This document shows positions 8,873 to 16,978 of a stretch of 64,000 bases of DNA, one piece after another (within the stretch, counting starts at the first letter, position 1; every line of letters starts with the position of its first letter). The stretch covers positions 8,242 through 72,241 of the forward strand of contig CAKPMH010000004.1 of the NCBI GenBank assembly GCA_934167935.1, written 5' to 3'. The DNA comes from an uncultured Bacilli bacterium (GTDB lineage Bacteria; Bacillota_I; Bacilli_A; RF39; UBA660). The notes under the pieces were generated by a model. That model was not told the origin of the DNA, did no database searches, and saw only the letters and a program-made list of their open reading frames with translations. A program made the position numbers and the translations under genes.

Positions 8873-8908
8873 AAAAAAATCATGAGCCACCCCACGAATG
8901 ATTTTTTT
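8873..8908. terminator. Bidirectional terminator with GC-rich loop, end of the phage repressor operon
   Basis: AAAAAAATCAT pairs with ATGATTTTTTT (11 bp) around the loop GAGCCACCCCACGA. T runs exist on both strands. It directly follows the 27-aa gene and insulates the repressor operon from the candidate origin. Confidence 0.7.
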
Positions 8909-8992
8909 TTATATTTTAGTTGCTGTAAATAATATTAGAGTTAATATTATCATAAATGCTATAACAATTTTTATATTTTGTTTTATTTTCAT
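8909..8992 (-). CDS. 27-aa phage membrane peptide
   Basis: MKIKQNIKIVIAFMIILTLI begins a peptide that is one membrane span with a short basic head. The ATG starts one base after the stop of the upstream HTH gene, and AAAGGAG lies inside that gene's end, so translation is probably coupled. It is the last gene of the minus-strand repressor operon and ends at a terminator. Function unknown; a superinfection or membrane role is possible but not shown. Confidence 0.5.
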   Translation of the reverse strand: MKIKQNIKIVIAFMIILTLILFTATKI

Positions 8993-8993
8993 T

Positions 8994-9221
8994 TTATTTC
9001 TCCTTTTTATTTATTTTTTCTAGTGTTATTAATATATTTTCTTTTTTTGCTATTTCTAAAAAATTATTAAGGCTCATTGTGTTTTTTCCTAATTCGTAGC
9101 TTTGCACTGTATCTTTACTTTTTCCTATTTTTTTTGCGAATTCTGGTTGTGTTAATTCTGACCATTCTCTTATTATTTTAATTATTTCTTTTGCTTCATA
9201 ACTATTTGCTATTATTTTCAT
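8994..9221 (-). CDS. Phage XRE-family repressor-like protein, 75 aa
   Basis: One Cro/cI HTH fills the protein: LTQPEFAKKIGKSKDTVQSYELG at about residues 23-45. It is second in a minus-strand operon after another HTH gene and faces the phage structural operon across the divergent control region. It probably controls lysogeny or copy number with its neighbour. The two are not close copies of each other. Confidence 0.75.
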   Translation of the reverse strand: MKIIANSYEAKEIIKIIREWSELTQPEFAKKIGKSKDTVQSYELGKNTMSLNNFLEIAKKENILITLEKINKKEK

Positions 9222-9242
9222 TTGATAATTCTAATATATTTA

Positions 9243-9479
9243 TTATATTTCTTTCCTTTCTATGTTTTTAGTTGATATTTCTTCTTTTGTTTTTTTATTT
9301 CTAAATATAATTTCATAATTACACATTTTTGCTATTTTTTCTATATTTTCAAAATTTATATCTGTTTTTTCTCTTTCATAGTCCGATAATGTTGTTCTTC
9401 CTATATTTGTTAATAAACTAATTTTTTCTTGACTTAAATTATTACTTTTTCTCATGTATTTTAGAATTTTTCCTATCAT
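9243..9479 (-). CDS. Phage XRE-family repressor-like protein, 78 aa
   Basis: The HTH is at about residues 10-45 (NLSQEKISLLTNIGRTTLSDYE). The start ATG follows GAGGGGATAAT. It is the first gene leftward from the control region, so it is the best candidate for the protein binding the CCAC-containing inverted repeats at 9508-9575 that overlap the rightward promoter. The C-terminus is polar and basic. Confidence 0.78.
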   Translation of the reverse strand: MIGKILKYMRKSNNLSQEKISLLTNIGRTTLSDYEREKTDINFENIEKIAKMCNYEIIFRNKKTKEEISTKNIERKEI

Positions 9480-9507
9480 ATTATCCCCTCATTAATATTG
9501 TCGCAAA

Positions 9508-9575
9508 ATTCCACAAATATATCTTGACTTGTGGAGAAATTCGACATATAATTATGTTAGTGGAGTATTTCCACA
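9508..9575. promoter_or_regulatory. Phage operators: inverted CCAC/GTGG repeats
   Basis: CCACAA (9511-9516) faces TTGTGG (9529-9534) within longer partly symmetric flanks. A second pair, GTGGA-GTATT-TCCAC, follows at 9561-9575. The first overlaps the -35 box of the rightward promoter and the second lies just past its -10, which is the geometry expected of a repressor switch. Confidence 0.65.
9524..9552 (+). promoter_or_regulatory. Rightward phage promoter
   Basis: TTGACT (9524-9529), exactly 17 bases, then a perfect TATAAT (9547-9552). It is the strongest promoter match in the element and points into the phage operon. Confidence 0.8.
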
Positions 9576-9579
9576 TATT

Positions 9580-9623
9580 TATAAAATAAAATATTAATTT
9601 AGTGTCAGATATTTTATTTTATA
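9580..9623 (+). promoter_or_regulatory. Long AT-only leader hairpin ahead of the first phage gene
   Basis: TATAAAATAAAATAT is the exact complement of ATATTTTATTTTATA (15 bp) with a 14-base loop. It lies in the transcribed leader between the promoter and the GAAAGGAG site. It lacks a T tail, so it is more likely an RNA control element or mRNA end protector than a terminator. Confidence 0.6.
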
Positions 9624-9654
9624 ATCCCCCCTGATAGAAAGGAGATAAAAGAGA

Positions 9655-9954
9655 ATGACTTTAGATTTTAATAGAACTCAAACCGAATTAAAGGAAAATG
9701 AAATGTTGATTCTTCCGATAACTGCATTTAAAACTAAAACTGGTAAAACTTGTTTAAAATATGCTTTCCCAAAGAAGACTAAAACCGACTACGAAAAAGG
9801 TTACGCCGTAGTTATGGATCAATGGTTCGATAATACAAGCGTATTTGACAAAATAGGTTCAGAAAAATTCGGTAAAGAAATGAAAGTAAAATTTGAGTAC
9901 AAAGTTAGAAATAATGGTTCTGCTTATATCTCGATAACTGATTTATGTATATAG
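9655..9954 (+). CDS. Putative phage ssDNA-binding protein (gpV-like)
   Basis: This is a 99-residue soluble, strand-rich protein with many Lys and aromatic residues (TLDFNRTQTEL, CLKYAFPKKTKTDYEKGY, FEYKVRNNGSAYISITD). Size, charge and position as first gene of the phage operon, before the coat gene, fit the ssDNA-binding protein that coats filamentous-phage ssDNA before packaging. No sequence motif proves it. A GAAAGGAGATAAAA site precedes the ATG. Confidence 0.55.
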   Translation: MTLDFNRTQTELKENEMLILPITAFKTKTGKTCLKYAFPKKTKTDYEKGYAVVMDQWFDNTSVFDKIGSEKFGKEMKVKFEYKVRNNGSAYISITDLCI

Positions 9955-10202
9955 TGCATTGGTTAAATGAAAACAATAATCTAAGTTATTATAAATTTTA
10001 TAATTTTATATCTTTTGATTTAAAACCTGGTTTCACAAATAGTTATGGACATACTATTATAGATATTTATTACTATGATAACAAGAGAAAAATGCTATTA
10101 ACAAAAGATGAAAAAGAAAAACTTTTTTCAGAAAAAAAACACATACCTTTAAAAACTAAGATTATAAATCATTTAATCAATTTTCTATATAAAATCCAAT
10201 AG
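9945..10202 (+). CDS. Phage protein of unknown function, 85 aa
   Basis: It is Tyr/Asn-rich at the N-terminus and Lys-rich at the C-terminus, with no clear membrane span. Its ATG overlaps the last ten bases of the gene before it with no separate ribosome site, so translational coupling is likely. It ends just before the long hairpin preceding the coat gene. No family recognised. Confidence 0.6.
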   Translation: MYIVHWLNENNNLSYYKFYNFISFDLKPGFTNSYGHTIIDIYYYDNKRKMLLTKDEKEKLFSEKKHIPLKTKIINHLINFLYKIQ

Positions 10203-10203
10203 T

Positions 10204-10244
10204 TATAAAATGAAATTCTTCCTCTGTTTGAATCTCATTTTATA
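10204..10244 (+). other. Long hairpin between early genes and the coat gene
   Basis: TATAAAATGA-A-ATTC pairs with GAAT-C-TCATTTTATA: 14 pairs and one mismatch, 11-base loop. There is no T run. It could be a processing or stability element that raises coat mRNA, as at coat genes of other filamentous phages. Confidence 0.55.
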
Positions 10245-10270
10245 TATAAAAGAATAAAGGAGGTAATCTT

Positions 10271-10462
10271 ATGAATGTTTTAACAGCTGCAACTGCTGAA
10301 GATGTAACTGGTGTATTAGGAATATTCGGTGCTGTTGCTAAATGGCTATTTGGACAAATAGGTGAATTAGTAACAATAGTAATGGCTAATCCATTATTAT
10401 TAATTCCAATCGGTGTTATTATGACATACACAGTTATATCTGTATTTAAAAGATTATTCTAA
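10271..10462 (+). CDS. Putative major coat protein (pVIII-like)
   Basis: The 63 residues have a coat-protein layout: a short Ala/Thr/Glu/Asp head (MNVLTAATAEDVTG), an amphipathic stretch (VAKWLFGQIGELV), a hydrophobic span (about 38-57) and a basic end (FKRLF). The ribosome site AAAGGAGG is the best in the element and a terminator follows at once, as expected for the most expressed virion protein. Codon use is more regular than in its neighbours. A cleaved signal is not obvious, so the precursor may be used uncut. Confidence 0.72.
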   Translation: MNVLTAATAEDVTGVLGIFGAVAKWLFGQIGELVTIVMANPLLLIPIGVIMTYTVISVFKRLF

Positions 10463-10487
10463 TAAAAAGGGTTTTCCCCTTTTTATT
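10461..10487 (+). terminator. Terminator after the coat gene
   Basis: AATAAAAAGGG pairs with CCCTTTTTATT (11 bp, five-base loop). It begins at the coat stop codon. A terminator here would make excess coat transcript, as in other inoviruses. Confidence 0.75.
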
Positions 10488-10509
10488 AAAATAAAATAGG
10501 AGTGATAGT

Positions 10510-10686
10510 ATGCTAAGTTTGATAATGTTTATTATAGGATTTGTAATAGGTATTATAGTTACGTTTATTTTCTTTTATGTATTCTTTAGTAAATTTGTAT
10601 TAAAAACAAATAGTTTAGCTAAAGTTGTTAAAGATTTTGATTTAGATCTAGATTTTTTTAAAGGAGATAGTACCTATGAAAAATAA
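10510..10686 (+). CDS. Phage single-span membrane protein, 58 aa
   Basis: MLSLIMFIIGFVIGIIVTFI opens one long membrane segment, followed by a polar tail with an acidic DFDLDLDFF patch. It is preceded by AGGAGTGATAGT, and its end overlaps the next gene's start by 11 bases, so it is probably a coupled partner (minor coat or assembly). Confidence 0.6.
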   Translation: MLSLIMFIIGFVIGIIVTFIFFYVFFSKFVLKTNSLAKVVKDFDLDLDFFKGDSTYEK

Positions 10687-12298
10687 ATCATTAATATTAA
10701 TTATACCTTTTCTAGCTTTTATATTTATATTTGGGGTTAATAATGTAAAAGCTGAAGAAAACTATATTATAAAAAGTTATTATTCGCCAATTAATTCAAA
10801 ATTTGTTGATAGTAATATTACAATAACTGAAGAACAAGTAAATAATATTTTTATGACAGATAAAGAAAAATTTATTGAATATGATAATCAAACTACATAT
10901 GGAAAAGGTTATATAAAAAGTCTTTTATCAATGTTTGATAAAGGTTCATTTGAAGAATATTTAAATAATTATGATAGTTGGTTAATTGTTAATGATGATT
11001 CACGTAATGGAGATAGATTGTATTTTTTTAATAAAGAAGATATTTATTTAAAGGCTATTAATGAAAGTTCATCAAGTAAATATTTTAGTGTTGTTATTAA
11101 ACAAGGTTATGCTTATTCTTTTTATAGTAATTCTTACTGGAAAATAAATGATCAAATTCTAAGTTATCCATATTTATATTATTCAAATAGCAATATCACA
11201 AGAACATATCCAGATACACAAAATTATAAAACATTATTATTATCAAGTAGTGATTTAATAAAATTAGCATTCGGAAATACTTTAGCTCCAGAAATAAACA
11301 TAACAAAATTTGGAGAAACATCTGTTAATGATGCGTTTGGTAATGAAAAGATATCAAGTATAACATATAATATAAATTTTACGACATTCAACTTAAATAA
11401 TTATAAATATTTATATAGTTTTAATAATAAAGATTGGACAAGTATAAATGAAAATGATTATAAATTATTAGTTAAAGAAAATGGAACATTTTATGTAAAA
11501 GTAACTGATATGAATGATAATTACATAACAAGTGCTACTTTTACAACAACAGGCATTGATGGTGTACCACCAAATATTATAGATGATGTTAATTTTGAAA
11601 AGGACGGAGTAACTTATAATCATTTGTTAAAAATTCCAGTTAAATATTTATACAATCAAAAAGAAAGAAAATTTAAAGACTATTCTGTATATTTCTTATC
11701 TAAAAGTAAAGATGATCCTAATAGTGAATTTTATATAACTTTAGAAAATGAAGGAGAAGGAAAAGAATTACCTGTTATAGTTAACTTTTATGAAAATATA
11801 AAAGATATCAGTCAAGTAATTATTGATAAAGGACAGACTACAGGCTCAAGTGGAAATTATCATACAAGTGGTGGAGGTAGACATGATATTGGTGGTACTT
11901 GTGATCCTTCTAATTTACCTTATCAAACACGTATTTATAATGATAATACGAATTATTACAATATCTTATATTTAAAATTTAATTCATGTAGTGATTATGA
12001 GGTATCTTTAAGTGATTTTAGTACTACATATGTATATGTATATTACAATGCTAGACTTTATGAAAATTTAGATAGTATTACTAAAGATTATGAAGATAAT
12101 CCTGATAATTTTGAAAGTAGTGATAAAAACTTTGTAGATTATATAAGTACAGCTTTAAATTATTTTGTTGTTCCAGTAAAAGAGATAATAAAGCTTGTTA
12201 CATATTTCTTTAATGGAATGCCACCTATATTACGTTATATGTTTATTACTTTGTTTATAGTTGGTATAGTCTTAATTGTTTATCAATTATTATTATAA
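10676..12298 (+). CDS. Putative minor coat/adsorption protein (pIII-like), 540 aa
   Basis: A signal peptide is clear: basic head, hydrophobic core and a cut near NNVKAEEN (about residue 26). A large exported region follows, with a Gly/Ser-rich linker (TTGSSGNYHTSGGG, about 390-405) separating N-terminal domains from a smaller Cys-containing domain. The end is a membrane anchor (MFITLFIVGIVLIVYQLLL). Signal peptide, exported domains, glycine linker and C-terminal anchor is the plan of the filamentous-phage tip protein that binds the host receptor. Sequence similarity to known pIII is not visible to me. Confidence 0.68.
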   Translation: MKNKSLILIIPFLAFIFIFGVNNVKAEENYIIKSYYSPINSKFVDSNITITEEQVNNIFMTDKEKFIEYDNQTTYGKGYIKSLLSMFDKGSFEEYLNNYDSWLIVNDDSRNGDRLYFFNKEDIYLKAINESSSSKYFSVVIKQGYAYSFYSNSYWKINDQILSYPYLYYSNSNITRTYPDTQNYKTLLLSSSDLIKLAFGNTLAPEINITKFGETSVNDAFGNEKISSITYNINFTTFNLNNYKYLYSFNNKDWTSINENDYKLLVKENGTFYVKVTDMNDNYITSATFTTTGIDGVPPNIIDDVNFEKDGVTYNHLLKIPVKYLYNQKERKFKDYSVYFLSKSKDDPNSEFYITLENEGEGKELPVIVNFYENIKDISQVIIDKGQTTGSSGNYHTSGGGRHDIGGTCDPSNLPYQTRIYNDNTNYYNILYLKFNSCSDYEVSLSDFSTTYVYVYYNARLYENLDSITKDYEDNPDNFESSDKNFVDYISTALNYFVVPVKEIIKLVTYFFNGMPPILRYMFITLFIVGIVLIVYQLLL

Positions 12299-12312
12299 AA
12301 GGAGTTGTTAAT

Positions 12313-12591
12313 ATGAGTATTATACAAGATATTTCCGATTTTATTGGTTCTGCTTCAACAGTCTTTGGAGCTTTCTTTTCAAGTTTAGTTGATTTAGTTT
12401 CTAACTTTAGTGAACGATTAGGAGAAGCTTTTTCGTTAATAGTTTATTTGATTACATATTTACCTAATATTATAGTTGGTTCTATGTTTTCAAATTTACC
12501 ATTAGTTTTTCAACATGGTATTACTTCATTATTTTCAATTTTCATATTATTATTTATTCTAAAATTATTCCAATTGATAAAATTTTGGTAG
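12313..12591 (+). CDS. Phage membrane protein, possibly pVI-like minor coat, 92 aa
   Basis: The protein is hydrophobic with two or three spans and a basic end (LFQLIKFW). It lies directly after the pIII-like gene, the place of gene VI in filamentous phages, where a multi-span partner co-caps the virion. A ribosome site, AAAGGAG, precedes it. Family assignment rests on position and layout only. Confidence 0.58.
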   Translation: MSIIQDISDFIGSASTVFGAFFSSLVDLVSNFSERLGEAFSLIVYLITYLPNIIVGSMFSNLPLVFQHGITSLFSIFILLFILKLFQLIKFW

Positions 12592-12603
12592 GAGGTTATT
12601 TAT

Positions 12604-12762
12604 ATGTATTTAGATATTTATAATAAAGTAAAAGAGATTCTTGGTGTTTTACCACCAGAATTAGACTACGTTTATGCTATATGTGCTATATTAGTTTTTG
12701 CAGCTGTTATATTTGTTGTAATAGCACCATTTGTAGTGATTTATAGGTTAACAAGTAAATAA
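12604..12762 (+). CDS. Phage single-span protein, 52 aa
   Basis: The first 25 residues are polar (MYLDIYNKVKEILGVLPPEL), then comes one span and a basic tail (YRLTSK). TAGGAGG lies just upstream. The layout is like a small coat protein. It ends one base before the next ATG. Confidence 0.58.
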   Translation: MYLDIYNKVKEILGVLPPELDYVYAICAILVFAAVIFVVIAPFVVIYRLTSK

Positions 12763-12763
12763 T

Positions 12764-13045
12764 ATGTATGCTATTTTAGATTATGTTTTATTTATTATAA
12801 AAAATATAGTTCATGTATTAAGTATAAAGCCTTTTCCTGATGTAAATTTATCATATATTGAGTTATTATGCGGTTCAGTTGTTATAGGTGCATTGTTAAA
12901 ATTGTGTTTTGGTGGTTTAAAAGAGTCTGAAAGATTTACTAATAGTACTTTAAAAGATTTTACTAAAACATCTAAAAATATTTCTAATGATGTAAGAAAA
13001 AAGCAAGTTGTTGAAGAGTATGAGCCAAGACATGCTAAAAAGTAG
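12764..13045 (+). CDS. Phage membrane protein with charged tail, 93 aa
   Basis: There are hydrophobic stretches at about 5-20 and 32-52, then a 40-residue charged tail (KESERFTNSTLKDFTKTSK, ending PRHAKK). It starts one base after the previous stop, so translation is probably coupled. Possible morphogenesis factor; no family recognised. Confidence 0.58.
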   Translation: MYAILDYVLFIIKNIVHVLSIKPFPDVNLSYIELLCGSVVIGALLKLCFGGLKESERFTNSTLKDFTKTSKNISNDVRKKQVVEEYEPRHAKK

Positions 13046-13054
13046 GGGAGTTTT

Positions 13055-13228
13055 ATGAGTAAAAAATATTTATATGTAATTATTATTGTTCTTGTATTAT
13101 GCCTATTAGGTTATATTAATTTACCTAAAATTAATTTAGGACAATGTAATGGAAATGATTATCAAAAGACATTATATATAAAAATGCCTTTTGTAAATAT
13201 TCCAATAAATTTAAATGTGTGTAAGTAG
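13055..13228 (+). CDS. Phage exported or membrane protein, 57 aa, three Cys
   Basis: MSKKYLYVIIIVLVLCLLGY is a basic head and membrane span, followed by a 37-residue polar part with two further Cys (GQCNGND and a terminal NVCK). The ribosome site is AGGGGAG. The Cys pair outside the membrane could form a disulfide. No family recognised. Confidence 0.55.
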   Translation: MSKKYLYVIIIVLVLCLLGYINLPKINLGQCNGNDYQKTLYIKMPFVNIPINLNVCK

Positions 13229-13236
13229 GTGTATAT

Positions 13237-13428
13237 ATGTATACAATTGTAAAATTAGAATTAATTAAAAAATTTCTTAATTATTATGATATAGATTATG
13301 ATTTGTTGTCTATTGATGTACAAGCTATTATATGTGTTTTATCTAATATATTTGTTGTATTATTTTTCTTTATTATGTTTTATATAGTTTATAGATTATT
13401 AAAAAAATTTTTTAGCTTTATTTTTTAG
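13237..13428 (+). CDS. Phage single-span protein, 63 aa
   Basis: It has a polar head to about residue 28, then one long aromatic-rich span (VVLFFFIMFYIVYRLLKKFF) and a basic end. It lies in a run of similar-sized membrane genes. Unknown role. Confidence 0.55.
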   Translation: MYTIVKLELIKKFLNYYDIDYDLLSIDVQAIICVLSNIFVVLFFFIMFYIVYRLLKKFFSFIF

Positions 13429-13444
13429 TGGGGGAGTGATATAA

Positions 13445-13636
13445 ATGAAAGAAAGTTTAATATTTTTATTAGAAAAATATGGAATAATGAATTATACTTG
13501 TATAATTATGATTTTAGGCGTTGTTATTTCAACTATATATAATATTATACTTAGTTTAACTAATTATATAGATAATAGAGCAAGATTTTATTTTGCTAAA
13601 AGAAAAGAATTAAAGAAGAATAGGGAAAGAATATAA
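13445..13636 (+). CDS. Phage single-span protein, 63 aa, strongly basic tail
   Basis: A span at about 18-40 is followed by a cytoplasmic-type basic tail (FYFAKRKELKKNRERI). GGGGGAGTG precedes the ATG. The stop overlaps the next start (TAATG), so translation is coupled. Confidence 0.55.
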   Translation: MKESLIFLLEKYGIMNYTCIIMILGVVISTIYNIILSLTNYIDNRARFYFAKRKELKKNRERI

Positions 13637-13776
13637 TGCAAGAATTAATAAAAGCATTTTATAAATTATTTACTAATAAAGATTTTATTTTTAATTGTAT
13701 AATTCCTTTTATTATTTGTTTTACATCATATTTAATAACTAAAGAAATGGTATTAGTAGAATGCAAGAAGGATTAA
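13636..13776 (+). CDS. Phage single-span protein, 46 aa
   Basis: MQELIKAFYKLFTNKDFIFN leads into one membrane segment and a short charged end (VECKKD). It overlaps the genes on both sides by 1 and 16 bases. Its tight packing argues that it is real. Confidence 0.5.
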   Translation: MQELIKAFYKLFTNKDFIFNCIIPFIICFTSYLITKEMVLVECKKD

Positions 13777-14048
13777 AAATTGTTTCATCTAAGAAATTAG
13801 GTAAAAAATGGAAATGGCATATATATGATGATGGTTCTGGTTATTTGGTTGCACCTGATGGAACTTATTATATGGGTTTTGATTTACAAACTAATGAGTA
13901 TCAAATAACAATGCATTCAAGATATGAACTATTTCCATTAGATTATTATTATATTGATGGAATTAAACCTAGTGAATTTAAGCCTTTTGAATATATGGAA
14001 AATGAAATGATTAGTTATTTAGAAAGGAATAAAAATGTCGTTAGTTAG
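13761..14048 (+). CDS. Phage soluble protein, 95 aa, unknown
   Basis: It is predicted soluble and strand-rich, with WKWHIYDDGSGYLVAPDG near the start and an acidic helical end. It overlaps the zot gene by 14 bases. It is the only non-membrane product between the coat-like genes and Zot, so it may be an assembly helper. No family recognised. Confidence 0.55.
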   Translation: MQEGLKIVSSKKLGKKWKWHIYDDGSGYLVAPDGTYYMGFDLQTNEYQITMHSRYELFPLDYYYIDGIKPSEFKPFEYMENEMISYLERNKNVVS

Positions 14049-14835
14049 TTATTGTGGTATTCCTGGAAGTGGAAAAACATTAGATGCAACTAGAGAAGCA
14101 TTAAAACATTATAAAAAAGAAAATAAACCTTTAAAGAGATTTATTTCATATATATATTATAAATTAGATCTAAAAAATAAAAAGTTTGATTTTTTATATT
14201 ATAATAAATTTCCTAAAAAAAAGATAAATAGTGTTTATTCTAATTATCCAATATTATTAGATAAGAAAAATAAAATATATTCTAATTATTGTAATATATG
14301 GGACTTAAATAATGATTTTTCGTTTTTACCTAATAGTATTATTATTATTGATGAAATTCAATTATATGTTGATAGTGAAGATTATAAAGATAAAGATATA
14401 AATAAAAGATTAAAAATGATTGCTAAATTTTTACAAGCACATAGACATTTTGGAATAGATAAAATTATATTTATTTCACAACATCCTAGCCGCATTTTTA
14501 AAAAGGGTAGGAATATATGCGAAAGCTATTTAAAACATAAAAAAGTTATAAATATACCTATTATACCTATATCTATTATACGAAGTGTTGGTTATTATGA
14601 ATTAGATTATTATGGAAGATACATTCCAAAAGATAGAGAAACAAGAAAAAAACTAGAATTTGATTATTATAAAAGAACAAGATTTTTTAATAGAAAAAAA
14701 TTATATAAAGCGTATGACAGTAGATATTTGAGTAATTACAATTATAATAAACCTTTAATTTATCATGGTAATTTTGATAGTTTAAAATTAGATTTTCATG
14801 TATTAGAAGAAGCATTTAAAGATGATAGTCTATAA
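14035..14835 (+). CDS. Zot/pI-like phage assembly ATPase
   Basis: Zot-family (gene I) ATPases drive extrusion of filamentous virions through the inner membrane. Walker A GIPGSGKT is at residues 8-15 and Walker B IIIIDEIQ at about 101-108. After these come the family's FLQAHRHFGIDKIIFISQHP stretch and RSVGYYELDYYGRY. The usual C-terminal membrane span and periplasmic part are not evident: the last 90 residues are polar. Anchoring may be supplied by one of the small membrane proteins upstream. A GAAAGG site precedes the ATG. Confidence 0.88.
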   Translation: MSLVSYCGIPGSGKTLDATREALKHYKKENKPLKRFISYIYYKLDLKNKKFDFLYYNKFPKKKINSVYSNYPILLDKKNKIYSNYCNIWDLNNDFSFLPNSIIIIDEIQLYVDSEDYKDKDINKRLKMIAKFLQAHRHFGIDKIIFISQHPSRIFKKGRNICESYLKHKKVINIPIIPISIIRSVGYYELDYYGRYIPKDRETRKKLEFDYYKRTRFFNRKKLYKAYDSRYLSNYNYNKPLIYHGNFDSLKLDFHVLEEAFKDDSL

Positions 14836-14837
14836 GT

Positions 14838-14876
14838 TTGCTTTAGCAAAAAAAGCTCTTAGCTTTTTGCTAAAAC
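14838..14876 (+). terminator. Hairpin between zot and the rep unit
   Basis: TTTAGCAAAAA(AA)GCT pairs with AGCTTTTTGCTAAA around CTT, with a two-base bulge. The T run lies inside the 3' arm. It may be a weak terminator or processing site. Confidence 0.45.
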
Positions 14877-14894
14877 AATGAGAGGGGTGTTATT

Positions 14895-15037
14895 GTGTAT
14901 GATATAAAATTACAGAACTTAACAACTGGAGAATATTTTGTTAAAACTATAAATAGTCCTTACTTATTTGAAAAGTATGTAAAAAAGATAAAATATTCTA
15001 AAAAAGTAAGAATAGTTAGTTATATATGCTATAATTA

Positions 15038-15038
<1 letters not shown>
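14895..15038 (+). CDS. Phage small protein, 47 aa, GTG start
   Basis: It reads MYDIKLQNLTTGEYFVKTIN and ends SYICYN. It is soluble and basic, with a compact alternating pattern. AGAGGGGTG lies five to eight bases upstream of the GTG. The stop overlaps the rep ATG (TAATG), so it is probably translated with Rep and may modulate it. No family recognised. Confidence 0.5.
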
Positions 15039-16093
<1,055 letters not shown>

Positions 16094-16978
16094 TCTTTAT
16101 AATTTCCAACATATTGTGCATCTGAAATTAAATTATCTACGACGCTTACATCGTTATAATTTGGAACAAAATTACTATTTGCTATATATCCTTGGAATAA
16201 GTATCCTGATTGTTTTGAATCCATTATATACCATACAACAGAATAACCATCAATTGTTGCATCACCAACTATTACTTTTTTACCATTTATTTGTGTATAA
16301 TGTAAATTTTTAATATTTACTCCTTCAGCTTGATATGCAGTTTCAAGTGTTTTTAGACTTGTTATTGAGCTTAATGATATATTATTAACAACTACACCAA
16401 TATAGTATTTATCATTTGTAATAATTAATGAATTACTATCTGTATCTGTTTCATAATTATAACCTGATACTTTATTAAATTTAAATCCATTAGATGTAAT
16501 TGTATTTGCATTAGTTGTAGTCGTAGTTGTTGTACCATTGGTACCAGTGTTAGTACCAGTATTAGTACCAGTATTTATTGGCTCATCATAATCATTTTTG
16601 TTGTGTGATTTATTATTATCTTTGTTTAAAAATAATAAAAGTCCTACAACTATAACTAATAAAACAACTATTGTCCCAAGTATTATATATGGCATATTAT
16701 TGTTTTTATTTTTATTAGTTGATGCATTAGAATTTTGATTGTTATTAGGTGCTTGATTTATATTTTGATTATTATAATTTTGCATTTGAGAATTATTATT
16801 TAGTATATTATTTTGATTATTTAAATTACTATTCATATTTATTTGATTAGAAATAACATTATCCCCTACTCTATTTTCATTATTATTTATAATAGGTTCA
16901 CCACAATTTCTACAAAATTTTTCTCCTTCAAAAACTTGTGAACCACATTTTTTACAATTATTCATTTTTATCACACTC

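Noticed and set aside
8579..8890. 103-aa minus-strand ORF with GTG start across attL and the phage noncoding region
   Set aside because: It crosses the att junction, a terminator and the hairpin block, lacks a good ribosome site, and its composition is that of shadow ORFs (Phe/Tyr-rich).
10240..10431. 63-aa minus-strand ORF opposite the coat gene
   Set aside because: Exact shadow of the plus-strand coat gene, which has a strong ribosome site and terminator.
16540..16575. Short 12-base tandem repeats
   Set aside because: They encode the TNTG linker of the zinc-ribbon protein; not a CRISPR or regulatory array. I found no CRISPR elsewhere.
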